DNA of 64,000 bases from Streptomyces sp. HUAS 15-9 (GTDB taxonomy: Bacteria; Actinomycetota; Actinomycetes; Streptomycetales; Streptomycetaceae): NCBI RefSeq assembly GCF_025642155.1, contig NZ_CP106798.1, positions 7,936,001-8,000,000 on the forward strand, in the 5' to 3' direction. The notes below the pieces were generated by a model that saw only the letters and a program-made list of their open reading frames with translations, ran no database searches and was not told where the DNA came from. Made by a program: the position numbers and the translations under genes. Every line of letters starts with the position of its first letter. Position 1 is the first letter of the stretch. Shown here in pieces: positions 8,584 through 17,612 of the stretch.

Positions 8584-9753
8584 GTGAATGACGCAGGCTC
8601 GTCGAATTCGCCGAGCCCGGCCAGACCGTTCGACGTCACGGACGAGCAACTGAGCGCCGAGCTGAAGAAGTGGACGGGGACGATGCCCGCGCTGCATCCC
8701 GTGGGCGAACTCCTCGACCGGCATTGGGAAGCGGCCTTCGCCTACGCCCGGCTGTGCACCCACGGACCACGCGCCGCGGGGATGCTCACCACCGCCGCGT
8801 TCACCAGGCTCTTCGGGGAGTCGCTCCGCCAGGCGGGCCCCACCTCCGCCTGGCGGCCCCATCTGCTGGTCACCGTGCGCCGCATCGCGGCGGAGTGGGA
8901 CAGCGACGGCCGCCAGGAACTGCTGCACCCCGCCCTCCTCACCGGCACCGGCCCCGGGGACCGCGCGGCCGCCCGGCTGCTGCCGCCCGCGAACCGGCGC
9001 CTGCTCTCCAGGGCGTTCCAGCGCCTGCCCCAGTCCTCCCGCGCCATCCTGTGGCACACCGAGGTCGAGGCCGAACCGCTCGCGATGCCGGCGGCCCTGC
9101 TCGGACTGGACGAGGAAGGGGCCCGTGCCGAGCTCCACCGGGCCCGCGTGCGGCTGCGCGAGGAGGCCCTGCAGGTCCACCGTGAACTCGCCACCGAGGA
9201 CGAGTGCCTGCGCTACATCCGGATGCTGGACGTGACCTTCCGGCGCGGCGCGATCACCGTCGACCCGGACCTCCAGCAGCACCTCAACCGCTGCACGCAC
9301 TGCCGCCACACCGCCGACCAACTGGACACGTTCAACGGATTCCTCGGCGCCGCCCTGGCCGAGGCCGTGCTCGGCTGGGGCGCACAGGCCTACGTGGAGT
9401 CCAGGCCCGGACTGACCGGGGAGCCCGCCGCCCCCGAGCCCCCGCAGCCGCAGGGCGTGGCCCCGGCGGGCGGCGAACCGTTCATGTCCGCCGTGGGCGA
9501 GGCCTTCACCGGGACGGTCCCCGGCACCGCCGACGGCGACACATCAGCCCTCACCGGCCATGGGCCGTACGCCCCCGCGGCCTCCGGGCGCCCGGCTCCG
9601 GGACCCCACACCGGCGCCCGCCGCGCGGCCGCCGGACTCCGTGCCGCGGCCCGCCCTTCCGCCCCCGCGGGCGGCGCCCGCTCCCCCGCTCCGCACACCG
9701 GGCGGCCCGGCGCGCCCGGCGGCGGAACCTCGCCGCGGCCGTGGCGACCGTGA
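8584..9753 (+). CDS. ECF-sigma-like protein with zinc-finger (first half of a split sigma/TM/ricin protein)
   Basis: The 389-residue product starts at GTG 8584 behind a strong GGGAGGA. Residues about 45-110 resemble sigma region 2 (RHWEAAFAYARLC, then WRPHLLVTVRRIAAEW). Residues about 145-205 resemble region 4 (LPQSSRAILWHTEVEAEPL, LLGLDEEGA, then RARVRLREE). A zinc-finger-like H233-C237-C240 motif follows, then a Pro/Gly/Ala-rich tail. The intact paralogue at 21096-22742 continues into a TM helix and a ricin lectin. Here that part is present, but in the -1 frame, from 9750 on. Either the protein is split with GTGA coupling, or a base is missing. Its role is inferred as a transcription regulator sensing an extracellular ligand. 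Confidence 0.75.
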   Translation: MNDAGSSNSPSPARPFDVTDEQLSAELKKWTGTMPALHPVGELLDRHWEAAFAYARLCTHGPRAAGMLTTAAFTRLFGESLRQAGPTSAWRPHLLVTVRRIAAEWDSDGRQELLHPALLTGTGPGDRAAARLLPPANRRLLSRAFQRLPQSSRAILWHTEVEAEPLAMPAALLGLDEEGARAELHRARVRLREEALQVHRELATEDECLRYIRMLDVTFRRGAITVDPDLQQHLNRCTHCRHTADQLDTFNGFLGAALAEAVLGWGAQAYVESRPGLTGEPAAPEPPQPQGVAPAGGEPFMSAVGEAFTGTVPGTADGDTSALTGHGPYAPAASGRPAPGPHTGARRAAAGLRAAARPSAPAGGARSPAPHTGRPGAPGGGTSPRPWRP

Positions 9754-10538
9754 GCGGACTCGTGGTCCTGCCGCTGATCCTGTGGTCCGTCCTCTCCTCC
9801 GGCGACGGCTCCGCCGCGGCCCCGGGCGGCAAGTCCGCCGAGTCACCCGGCTCCGGCTCCTCGACACGAGGTCCCTCCTGGGCCGGCGCGAGCGAGACCT
9901 CCCAGGGCACCCTGAGCGGCCGGCTGCACAACGTCGGCTCCGGTCTGTGCGTCGCCGTCGTGGGCAAGAAGGCCGTCGAGGGCGCGGAGACCGAACTCGC
10001 CACGTGCTCCTCGGCCGCGAGCCAGCGATGGACGTACGAGACCGACGGACGGCTGCGCAGCGCCGCCGCCCCCGACCTGTGCCTGGACTCCCACCTCGGC
10101 TACGCGGTCCGGCTCGCCTCGTGCACCGGCGCCGCCCGGCAGAGCGCCAAGAACGTCCGCTACGACTTCACCCTTCAGGGCGCCCTGGTGCCCCGCTGGG
10201 ACCAGGACCTGGCCCTCACCCCGGCCGCCACCGACGGCGGGGGCGCCCTTGTCGTCAAGACCCGCGCGAACACCGCGGACCAGCACTGGGTGATCGACAC
10301 CTCCAAGCCCGACCTCCAGATGGAGGTGGTCAACTGGGGCGCCGACACCCCGCCGTCATCGGCGCCCGCAGCCACCCCCAAGGCCGCGAGGACCCCGTCG
10401 GGGACCGCGTCGACCCCGCGGCCGACGCCGTCGGCCTCCGACTCCGCGGACGTCTGTGCCAACTCGCCGTACGCCTGCTCCTGGGGCGGCCTGGACGGCG
10501 GTTGGCACGACGGCGGCTACGGCCGCCGCGGCCGCTGA
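9750..10538 (+). CDS. Membrane-anchored ricin-type lectin protein (second half of the split gene)
   Basis: The GTG at 9750 overlaps the previous stop (GTGA), and the product begins with a single TM helix (GLVVLPLILWSVL). A Ser/Gly-rich linker follows, then a beta-trefoil ricin-B-like lectin domain. Its repeat features include GLCVAVVGK, SQRWTYETDGRLR, DLCLDSHLG and a terminal QHWVID. The C-terminus is Pro/Thr/Ser-rich and ends in an odd Gly/Trp tail with two Cys. The same order of domains is fused in the paralogue 11 kb downstream. No ribosome site precedes 9750, so translation would depend on coupling, -1 frameshifting, or correction of a sequence error. The topology is probably cytoplasmic N-terminus, extracellular lectin. 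Confidence 0.7.
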   Translation: MSGLVVLPLILWSVLSSGDGSAAAPGGKSAESPGSGSSTRGPSWAGASETSQGTLSGRLHNVGSGLCVAVVGKKAVEGAETELATCSSAASQRWTYETDGRLRSAAAPDLCLDSHLGYAVRLASCTGAARQSAKNVRYDFTLQGALVPRWDQDLALTPAATDGGGALVVKTRANTADQHWVIDTSKPDLQMEVVNWGADTPPSSAPAATPKAARTPSGTASTPRPTPSASDSADVCANSPYACSWGGLDGGWHDGGYGRRGR

Positions 10539-10574
10539 GGAACCGCGCCCCCCGCTCAGGGGTGACGGGGCGGG

Positions 10575-11819
10575 TCACGCGGACGGCGTGCCCACCGCGC
10601 CCAGGAACTCCGCCCAGCCGCCCGTGGGGGACTGACCGGGGTTGAGCGTGCGCAGCTTGCGCAGCACCGCCGGGTCCTGGGCCTCCAGCCAGGCCACGAG
10701 CTGCTTGAAGGAGACGAAGCGCACGTCGTCGTGCTCGGCCATGCGGCCGATGGCCTCCTCCACGGCGTCCATGTAGATGCCGCCGTTCCAGCGCTCGAAG
10801 TGGTTGCCGATGAAGAAGGGCGCCCGGTTGGTGGTGTAGGCGCGCTGGAACCCGGCCAGGTACGTGTCGCGGGCCTGGGTGCGCCAGGCGTCGTACTGGG
10901 AGCGGTCGCCCACCGGGTTGCCGGCGGACTGGTTGAACATCATGTTGTAGTCCATCGACAGCACCTGGAAGGAGTGGCCGGAGAACGGTATGGACTGCAG
11001 CGGGAAGTCCCAGATCCGGCCGCCCTGCACCTTGCCCGGCCAGATCTGCAGCCCGCCCGGGGAGCTGGCGTCGTACTTCCAGCCCAGCGCGGCAGCCGTG
11101 GGCAGCAGCGCGGCCTGGCCCTCCAGGCACGGGGTGCGGCCGCCGATCAGCTCCTTGCGGTAGTCGAACGGGAGCGGCTCGAGGTCGGTGAAGCCGGTGT
11201 TGGTCTTCCACCGGGTCACGAACGAGACGGCCTGGTCGATCTCGCTGCGCCATTCGGCCGACGACCAGTTGCGCACGCCGTCCGCGCCGCAGAAGTGCCC
11301 GTTGAAGTGGGTGCCGATCTCATGCCCCTCGAGCCAGGCCGCGCGCACCTGCTGGAGGGTGGCGTGGATGTGACGGTCGGCGAGGTAGCCGATCGCGGAG
11401 GCGCCGACCGGGTGCTGCGGCGGACGGTAGAGATGCTTCTTGGACTCGGGCAGCGTGTAGATGCCGCTGAGGAAGAAGGTCATCGCGGCACCGTGGTCGG
11501 CGGCTGTCCGGCGGAACCGGGAGAAGAGCTTGTTGCTGATCTCGCCGGCCCCGTCCCAGGAGAACACCACGAACTGGGGCGGCTGCTCCCCGGGCTTCAG
11601 CCGGGTGGCCTTCGGCTGCTTGGGCTGGGCGCCGGTGTCGGCGGTGGAGCCGTCGCCGATCGTCTTCACGGGCCGGGCCTGCTGCTGTGCGCCCTTGCCG
11701 TCGCCGGAGTCCTCGTCACCACTCAGGGACCAGCCCCCGGCCGAACAGGCCGACAGAGCACCCAGCGCGCCCGCCGTCGCCCCCGCGGTCAGCAGACCTC
11801 TGCGTGAGATGCCGCTCAT
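10575..11819 (-). CDS. Secreted polysaccharide deacetylase-like protein (Tat/lipoprotein signal)
   Basis: The 414-residue product starts with ISRRGLLTAGATAGALGALSACS. This combines a twin-arginine motif with a lipobox Cys, so export by Tat and lipid anchoring are likely. The catalytic part resembles the NodB/CE4 fold in altered form: FVVFSWDGAG takes the place of the usual TFDDG motif, and HEIGTHFNGH supplies the metal histidines. CE4 enzymes remove N-acetyl groups from peptidoglycan or other glycans, but motif drift makes the activity uncertain. ATG 11819 is chosen over an upstream start at 11957 because it gives the signal peptide and has GGGGAC just upstream. The gene converges with the ricin gene. 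Confidence 0.8.
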   Translation of the reverse strand: MSGISRRGLLTAGATAGALGALSACSAGGWSLSGDEDSGDGKGAQQQARPVKTIGDGSTADTGAQPKQPKATRLKPGEQPPQFVVFSWDGAGEISNKLFSRFRRTAADHGAAMTFFLSGIYTLPESKKHLYRPPQHPVGASAIGYLADRHIHATLQQVRAAWLEGHEIGTHFNGHFCGADGVRNWSSAEWRSEIDQAVSFVTRWKTNTGFTDLEPLPFDYRKELIGGRTPCLEGQAALLPTAAALGWKYDASSPGGLQIWPGKVQGGRIWDFPLQSIPFSGHSFQVLSMDYNMMFNQSAGNPVGDRSQYDAWRTQARDTYLAGFQRAYTTNRAPFFIGNHFERWNGGIYMDAVEEAIGRMAEHDDVRFVSFKQLVAWLEAQDPAVLRKLRTLNPGQSPTGGWAEFLGAVGTPSA

Positions 11820-11963
11820 GTTCGTCCCCGATTCCTCGTCGCGGCTCCGGACGGAGCCTTCGTGCTGTGCGGTCGACGGGTTTCGATGGGCGGTCACGGC
11901 GGAAAGATCGCGGCGGCCGAGGCCTGTTGCGGTCCTGTGACAGTTGTGGCGGAGCAATGACGA

Positions 11964-11994
11964 ACCCCGCTGCCGGGGGGAGGGGCAGCGGGGT
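11964..11994 (-). terminator. Terminator hairpin of the DUF4232 gene
   Basis: A perfect 11-bp stem (11964-11974 with 11984-11994) encloses a 9-nt loop. It begins 15 bp past the stop of the upstream lipoprotein gene and precedes the deacetylase gene on the same strand. Confidence 0.7.
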
Positions 11995-12008
11995 CCGGGT
12001 CGGGTGGG

Positions 12009-12692
12009 TCAGGCGCCGGTACCGGCGCTGAAGACCGTCAGGAAGACGGAGGAGGCGTTCCCGGAGACGGGCACCTCGCCGGCCGTCCACGTCACTTTGA
12101 GCGAGTCCCGTTCGTCCGGCGGGGTGACGACCAGCGCGGCCGGGGTCGCCGTCTTCGCGCCGCTGATCTCCGGGTTGGAGAAGGACAGCCCCGCCCAGGC
12201 GCTCTGGCCGGGCTTCAGGGCGACCGTGGCGGGCGAACCGGAGGAGCGCTTGGGGTCCGGGCCGAGCTGGGCGCCCGAGGCGCTCACGAACGCGGCGCCG
12301 GGGTAGCCGCGCAGGGTGCAGGTGTGAGCGGACTTGTTGGTGAGCACGATCGGGAAGTTCTCCTGCCCGGCGCCCGGGTTGTTGCGGCCCACCGAGGCAC
12401 TCAGCTCGGAAGTGTGGCAGCGGGCGGTCGTGCCGGTGGTGGTCGTGGCGCCGCTCGTGCCGCCGGTCGCCTTGGCGGAGGACGCCGCCGCCCCGCCGGT
12501 CGCGGCCGACGCGCTGCCGGAGGACGGCGCGGTGGAGCCCGCCGTGTCCTCGGTGGCGGGCCCCGCGGTGCCGGACGCCGTGTGCGAGGGCGTCGTCTGC
12601 GCCGCGGGACTGCCGCAGGCGGTCAGGAGGCCCAGTACGGCGACAGCGCTCACGAGCAGGGTCCCGTGCTGCAAGGAGGGTGTGTGCACCAT
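12009..12692 (-). CDS. DUF4232 lipoprotein
   Basis: This 227-residue exported protein has a hydrophobic leader ending in LLTAC (lipobox) and a long Thr/Ser/Ala-rich linker (residues about 35-95). The DUF4232 domain (pfam14016) follows, with the pattern CHTSELSASVGRNNPGAGQENFPIVLTNKSAHTC and later GYPGAAFV. The two Cys probably form a disulfide outside the cell. The family is widespread and uncharacterised in actinobacteria; a surface or envelope role is inferred from the anchor. The ATG at 12692 is preferred to an upstream ATG at 12725 because the signal peptide then starts normally; AGGAG lies 11 nt upstream. Confidence 0.85.
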   Translation of the reverse strand: MVHTPSLQHGTLLVSAVAVLGLLTACGSPAAQTTPSHTASGTAGPATEDTAGSTAPSSGSASAATGGAAASSAKATGGTSGATTTTGTTARCHTSELSASVGRNNPGAGQENFPIVLTNKSAHTCTLRGYPGAAFVSASGAQLGPDPKRSSGSPATVALKPGQSAWAGLSFSNPEISGAKTATPAALVVTPPDERDSLKVTWTAGEVPVSGNASSVFLTVFSAGTGA

Positions 12693-12829
12693 GTCTCTCA
12701 ACACTCCTGGATCTTCGAGGCACACGGCGGACGCGTGCCCGCGGCGCCGTGTGCGCCGTCATGACTCTGCGATGCACGGGCCACCGGAAAGGTTCGCGGC
12801 CCGCGCGGTTCTTTTACGATCCTTGCCCG

Positions 12830-14365
12830 TCAGGTGACCCGGAGCGAGCGGAGTATGCCCTCGGTCGCGGCGCCGTCCCCGCGCACCTGCACATACACCT
12901 GCGGCTGCGCGGCGCCGTTTGCCGGGGTCAGCGCGGTCTCCGTGAGGGAGCCGCCGTCCGGGCAGTCGCTCCAGGCACGGATACGGCCGTGCCAGTCCGT
13001 ACCGGTGAAGGCGCGGGCGCCGGTGTAGTGGCAGCCGGAGTGGCCGAGGGCGTTCACCCGGGCGGTGACGTCACCGTGCTCGCTCAGGCCGATGAAGACT
13101 CCGTTGACCGCGGCCGTGAGGTCCGGCCACTTCGACAGGTCGTCGGCGACCTCAAGCCCCGGCTCGTGCCCGGACTTCAGCCCCAGCGCCCGCGGGTTCC
13201 AGCCGGAGTCGCGCAGCTCGCGGCCCCAGTCGGCGGGTACCTCGGCCACCACCCGCCCGGTGGAGTCCGCCACCGGCACGTTCCCGTCCGCCGCGGAGTG
13301 CCGCTGCAGCCAGGTGACCGTACCGGCCGCGAGCAGCGCGGCGAGCACCGCGGCCAGGGACAGCGTGAGCGCGTTGAGCCGGCTGCGGACGATGTCGAGC
13401 CTGCGCCGGCGTGGTCCGGCGGGCGCGGGGTGAGGCGACTGCCCGGCCGGGAGCCGGGCGGCGGACGCCGCATGTGAGGATCCGCCGGTCGCCACCACCG
13501 GGGCCTGTGACCCGGGGCGGGCGGCACGCGCGGACCTGGTAGGCCGGCCCTGCGGCGTCGCCGGCGGTGCCGACGCCCGCGCGGCCAGCCGGTCCAGCTC
13601 GTCGGCGAAGGCCCCGGCGCCCGGCCAGCGCCGCTCCCGGTCCGGCTCCAGGGCGCGCATCAGTGCCCGCTGCACGTCGTCGCCGAGATCCGGACGCAGC
13701 CGCTGCGGGCGGACCACCTTCCCCGGCGCTCCCGGCACGGTGCCGGTGACCAGCTCGTAGCCGACCGCGCCCAGGCTGTAGACGTCGGCACGCGCGTCGA
13801 TGCCCGCGCCGGGCTGCGCCTGTTCCGGCGGCTGGTATCCGGCCGACCCGGCGGCCAGGGTCAGCCCCGAGGCCTGCGCCAGGCTCTTGGCGAGGCCCAG
13901 GTCGGCGAGCAGGACGCGGTGGGTGCCGCCCGGCGCGCCGCGCAGCAGGACGTTGCTGGGCTTGATGTCCCGGTGCACGATCCCGGCCTCGTGCAGTGCC
14001 GCCGCGCTCCGGGCGGCCTCGGCCGTCAGCCGCAGCGCCTCGGGCACCGGGAGCGGACCGGCGGCGACCCGGTCGGCGAGGGTCCCGGCGTCGCCGTACT
14101 CCATCACGAAGTACGGCCTGCCGTCCGGCAGTTCCCCGATGTCGTAGACCTGCACCACGCGATTGGAGTCGGCCTTGCGCAGCAGCCGCGCCTCGGACAG
14201 GAACCGGTCGCGGATGTCCAGGCGGTGCGACCAGTTGTCGGCGAGGACCTTCACCGCGACCGGTGCCTGGAGCACATCGTCGTGGGCGAGCCAGACCGTG
14301 CCGAAGGCACCACTGCCCAGGGGTCGTTCGAGGCGGTAGCGGCCGATCCGCTCCGGGGGTTGCAT
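12830..14365 (-). CDS. Transmembrane serine/threonine protein kinase
   Basis: The 511-residue product has an N-terminal Hanks-type kinase domain (about 5-270): glycine loop GSGAFGTVW, VAVKVL with the ATP-binding Lys, catalytic HRDIKPSN, metal-binding DLG in place of DFG, and GSAGYQPPEQ at the end of the activation loop. A Pro/Ala-rich juxtamembrane linker leads to one TM helix (LAAVLAALLAAGTV, around 360). A C-terminal extracellular domain of about 135 residues contains two Cys that could pair. It lacks PASTA repeats. It is transcribed divergently from an ECF sigma gene with only 46 bp between the starts, and no anti-sigma gene is nearby. Phosphorylation of that sigma is a reasonable inference. 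Confidence 0.9.
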   Translation of the reverse strand: MQPPERIGRYRLERPLGSGAFGTVWLAHDDVLQAPVAVKVLADNWSHRLDIRDRFLSEARLLRKADSNRVVQVYDIGELPDGRPYFVMEYGDAGTLADRVAAGPLPVPEALRLTAEAARSAAALHEAGIVHRDIKPSNVLLRGAPGGTHRVLLADLGLAKSLAQASGLTLAAGSAGYQPPEQAQPGAGIDARADVYSLGAVGYELVTGTVPGAPGKVVRPQRLRPDLGDDVQRALMRALEPDRERRWPGAGAFADELDRLAARASAPPATPQGRPTRSARAARPGSQAPVVATGGSSHAASAARLPAGQSPHPAPAGPRRRRLDIVRSRLNALTLSLAAVLAALLAAGTVTWLQRHSAADGNVPVADSTGRVVAEVPADWGRELRDSGWNPRALGLKSGHEPGLEVADDLSKWPDLTAAVNGVFIGLSEHGDVTARVNALGHSGCHYTGARAFTGTDWHGRIRAWSDCPDGGSLTETALTPANGAAQPQVYVQVRGDGAATEGILRSLRVT

Positions 14366-14411
14366 GCGACTATCATGCCTGCCCTGAGATCGACTCCGAG
14401 AGGGACCTTCC

Positions 14412-14960
14412 GTGGACGACGCGGTGCTGACCGAAGACCTCGCCCGGCGGGCCGCCGCGGGTGACCCGGCGGCCCTGGACCGGCTGCTGAGCGAGGTCCG
14501 GCCCGAGGTCGTCCGGCGCTGCGGGCGCTTTCTGCCCTGCCGGGAGGACGCGGAGGAGGCGGCGCAGGACGTGCTGCTCCAGATAGCCCGGAAGATATCC
14601 ACCTTCGAGGGCCGCAGCCGCTTCAGTACCTGGCTCTACACGGTCGTTGCGAACTGCGCCCGCCAGAAGTACCGCGAGCTCAAGCGCCGGGCGGCCGAGC
14701 AGCCCGCCTCGATCGAGCCGTCGCAGTACGTCGACCCGCGCACGACCAGCGTGATCGCGGGTTCCCGGGTGGACCTCCTGGAGGCGCTGGACCGCCTGGA
14801 GCGCGAGCACCCGCACCTGGTCGCGCCGCTGATCTACCGGGACATCTGCCAGCTGGAGTACGCCGAGGTCGCCGAGCGCGTCGGTATCCCGCTGGGCACG
14901 CTCAAGTCGCGGCTGCACGAGGCCCGCAAACAGGTGCGGCCCTGGCTGACGGCCTCCTGA
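14412..14960 (+). CDS. ECF RNA polymerase sigma factor
   Basis: This 182-residue sigma-70 family protein contains only regions 2 and 4. Region 2 runs from about residue 20 to 85, with CREDAEEAAQDVLLQIARKI and FSTWLYTVVANCARQKYRE. Region 4 (about 120-175) has the helix-turn-helix ICQLEYAEVAERVGIPLGTLKSRLHEARKQ. It starts with GTG 14412 after GAGAGGGA. No anti-sigma factor follows; the next gene is a convergent phosphatase 18 bp away. The divergent neighbour is a membrane Ser/Thr kinase, so control may be by phosphorylation rather than by an anti-sigma. Target genes are unknown. Confidence 0.93.
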   Translation: MDDAVLTEDLARRAAAGDPAALDRLLSEVRPEVVRRCGRFLPCREDAEEAAQDVLLQIARKISTFEGRSRFSTWLYTVVANCARQKYRELKRRAAEQPASIEPSQYVDPRTTSVIAGSRVDLLEALDRLEREHPHLVAPLIYRDICQLEYAEVAERVGIPLGTLKSRLHEARKQVRPWLTAS

Positions 14961-14978
14961 CCCGATCGCGGCGGGCGG

Positions 14979-17357
14979 CTACTCGTCCTCCTCCTCGAAC
15001 AGACCGATCTCCGCCCAGATCGTCTTGCCGTCGGCCGTGTGCCGGCTGCCCCAGCGCTCGGTGAGCTGCGCGACCAGGAGCAGACCGCGCCCGCCCTCGT
15101 CCCAGGTCTTGGCGCGGCGCAGGTGGGGTGCGGTGTGGCTGGCGTCGGAGACCTCGCAGATCAGGATGGCCGCGTCGTGGATCAGCCGCAGCCGGACGGG
15201 ATGCGCGCCGTACCGGATGGCGTTGGTGACGAGCTCGCTCACCACCAGTTCCGTGGTGAACGCGGCATGGCTCAGCCGCCAGGTGTCGAGCTGCTCCACG
15301 GCCTGCTTGCGGATCGGCGCGACGAGCGCCGGGTCGGCCGGGATGTCCCAGGTCGCCACCCGGGAGGCGGGCAGCCCCTGGGTGCGCGCGAGCAGCAGGG
15401 CCACGTCGTCCTGGGCGCCGCCCGGCGGCAGCAGGGCCCGCAGGACCCGGTCGCAGGTCTCGTCCAGGGAGTCCGCGTACGACGCCAGCGCCTGGTGCAG
15501 CAGCCGGTGACCGGTGTCGACGTCCCGGTCGAGGGCCTCGATCAGACCGTCGGTGTACAGCGAGAGCACGCTGCCCTCGCGGAGCTCGATCTCGGTGGAC
15601 TCGAACGGCAGCCCGCCGAGGCCCAGCGGGGGACCGGCCGGCATGTCGAGCCGACGGGGCGGCCCGCCGGGCGGGATCAGGACGGGCTGGGGGTGCCCGG
15701 CGCGGGCCAGGGTGCAGCGGCGCGAGACCGGGTCGTACACGGCGTACAGGCAGGTCGCGCCGACCTCGCCGGGGCTGCTGTCCCCGCCCGACTCCTCGGA
15801 CAGCCGCACCACCAGGTCGTCGAGGTGGGTGAGCAGCTCGTCCGGGGCCAGGTCGATGTCCGCGAGGGTGCGTACGGCGGTGCGCAGCCGGCCCATGGTG
15901 GCCGAGGCCTGGATGCCATGGCCGAGGACGTCCCCGACGACCATGGCGACCCGCATCCCGGACAGCGGGATCACGTCGAACCAGTCACCGCCCACCCCGG
16001 CGCTCGCCGCCGGCAGATAGCGCGAGGCGGCCTGCACGGCGGCCGTGCGCGGCAGCGAGCGGGGCAGCAGACTGCGCTGCAGGGCGAGGGCGGTGTCGCG
16101 CTCGCGGGAGTAGCGGCGGGCGTTGTCGACGCACACGGCGGCGCGGGCCGTGATGTCCTCGGCCAGCAGCACGTCGTCCGGGGTGAAGGGGTCCGGGCGG
16201 TGGTGCCGGGCCAGCACGGCGACCCCCAGGGTCAGCCCGCGCGCCCGGATCGGCACGGACATCACGGAGTGGATGCCGAACTCCCGCGCCCGCTCGCCGC
16301 GCGCCGTGTCCGCGGCCAGCCACTGCTCGATGTCGGACGGCACCGATGCCACGATCGTGCGGCCTGCCGTGAGCGAGTCGGCCTGCGGGGACGAGGCGGG
16401 GTAGACCTCGACGTGGCCGGGCCTGATCACCGCCTCGGGGGTGCCCCGGAGCACCGACCGGTGCGCGGCCCGGCGCAGCGGGACCGGCGCGGTGATCCGG
16501 GCCGGGGGCTCGCCGCCGTGCTCCTGCGGATCCAGCAGGTCGACGCGGACGAAGTCGGCGAGCGCCGGTACGCACACGTCCGCCAGCTCCTGGGCCGTGC
16601 GGGTGACGTCGAGGGTGGTGCCGATGCGGGCACTCGCCTCGTTGACCAGTTGCAGCCGTTCCCGGGCCCGGTAGTTGTCGGTGAAGTCGTGGGCGGTCAG
16701 GGACACCCCGCGCACTCGCCCCTCGGCGTCGGTGACCGGGGCCATCCGGGCCAGCCAGGCGTGCGCCCGGTCCTCGCGGCCGGCCCGCATCAAGGTCTCG
16801 GCGTCCTGCGGCCGCCCGGTGCCGAGCACCCGGAGCAGCTGGCTCTCGAGTTCGTCGCTCTCCGGCTTGCCGCCGATCTCGGACATCCGAAGTCCCTGGG
16901 CGTGCTCCAGGGGCAGCCCGATCACCTCGGCCATGGCGGCGTTCATGGTGCGCAGCCGGAGCTGGTCGTCGTACACCGAGACGGCGCACGGGGACTGCAT
17001 CAGCGCGGCGCCGGCCAGCGGGTCGTCCGGTGCGGGCGGGCCGCCAGTGAGCGGGGTGACGACGAGCCAGTCGGCGGGGCGGTCCTCGCGCGGCGGACGG
17101 TGGTGGGCCAGCAGCCACACCGAGACCGTACGGCCGTCGCGGTGGCGCAGGGCGACCGTTCCGTCCCAGCGTGAGCCGGTGGGCAGGGGCGGGACCCCGT
17201 CGCCGGCCAGCAGCTGTGCCGCGGGGTGGCCCACGACGGCGGCGGCCGGGTGGCCGAGCAGCCGGCGGGCGCCCTCGTTCCACTCGACCAGCGTGCCGTC
17301 CTCGCCGATGACAGCCCGGGCCGTAGCCGCATCGTCGAACGGATAGTCCGGGCTCAT
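14979..17357 (-). CDS. PAS-PAS-GAF-SpoIIE phosphatase with C-terminal RsbW-like ATPase domain
   Basis: The 792-residue protein appears to be soluble. Domains in order are: PAS 1 (about 10-110), PAS 2 (about 130-240), GAF (about 255-400), PP2C/SpoIIE phosphatase (about 415-625, with ASAGVGGDWFDVIPL, VVGDVLGHG and LYTDGLIE carrying metal-binding Asp/Gly residues), and HATPase_c (about 665-785, with ELVVSELVTNAIRYG and GRGLLLV). This domain set fits the RsbU/RsbW-type partner-switch proteins that control stress sigma factors in Streptomyces. ATG 17357 follows GGGAG. Signal input through PAS/GAF is inferred. It is convergent with the ECF sigma gene. Confidence 0.92.
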   Translation of the reverse strand: MSPDYPFDDAATARAVIGEDGTLVEWNEGARRLLGHPAAAVVGHPAAQLLAGDGVPPLPTGSRWDGTVALRHRDGRTVSVWLLAHHRPPREDRPADWLVVTPLTGGPPAPDDPLAGAALMQSPCAVSVYDDQLRLRTMNAAMAEVIGLPLEHAQGLRMSEIGGKPESDELESQLLRVLGTGRPQDAETLMRAGREDRAHAWLARMAPVTDAEGRVRGVSLTAHDFTDNYRARERLQLVNEASARIGTTLDVTRTAQELADVCVPALADFVRVDLLDPQEHGGEPPARITAPVPLRRAAHRSVLRGTPEAVIRPGHVEVYPASSPQADSLTAGRTIVASVPSDIEQWLAADTARGERAREFGIHSVMSVPIRARGLTLGVAVLARHHRPDPFTPDDVLLAEDITARAAVCVDNARRYSRERDTALALQRSLLPRSLPRTAAVQAASRYLPAASAGVGGDWFDVIPLSGMRVAMVVGDVLGHGIQASATMGRLRTAVRTLADIDLAPDELLTHLDDLVVRLSEESGGDSSPGEVGATCLYAVYDPVSRRCTLARAGHPQPVLIPPGGPPRRLDMPAGPPLGLGGLPFESTEIELREGSVLSLYTDGLIEALDRDVDTGHRLLHQALASYADSLDETCDRVLRALLPPGGAQDDVALLLARTQGLPASRVATWDIPADPALVAPIRKQAVEQLDTWRLSHAAFTTELVVSELVTNAIRYGAHPVRLRLIHDAAILICEVSDASHTAPHLRRAKTWDEGGRGLLLVAQLTERWGSRHTADGKTIWAEIGLFEEEDE

Positions 17358-17612
17358 CGTCGCCGCTCCCAAGCGCACACTCACAGTGAACAGGTGCGTC
17401 ACTTGTGTTCCAGCCTAGTGCGTCCGCCTCTTCCACGACCGGCAATCCCCCGGTGACCGGGCGTGATGGCCGAGCGGTCGATTCGGCCGATGTGGTGCCC
17501 GGGGCCGCGGTACGGTTCCGCACCCTTGACGGCCCGGTGTGTCACACCGTCAGAATCCGTTCGTTCACGATCAGTTGTGAGTACTTCTGGGCCCTGATGA
17601 GGGAGAGCCGTC

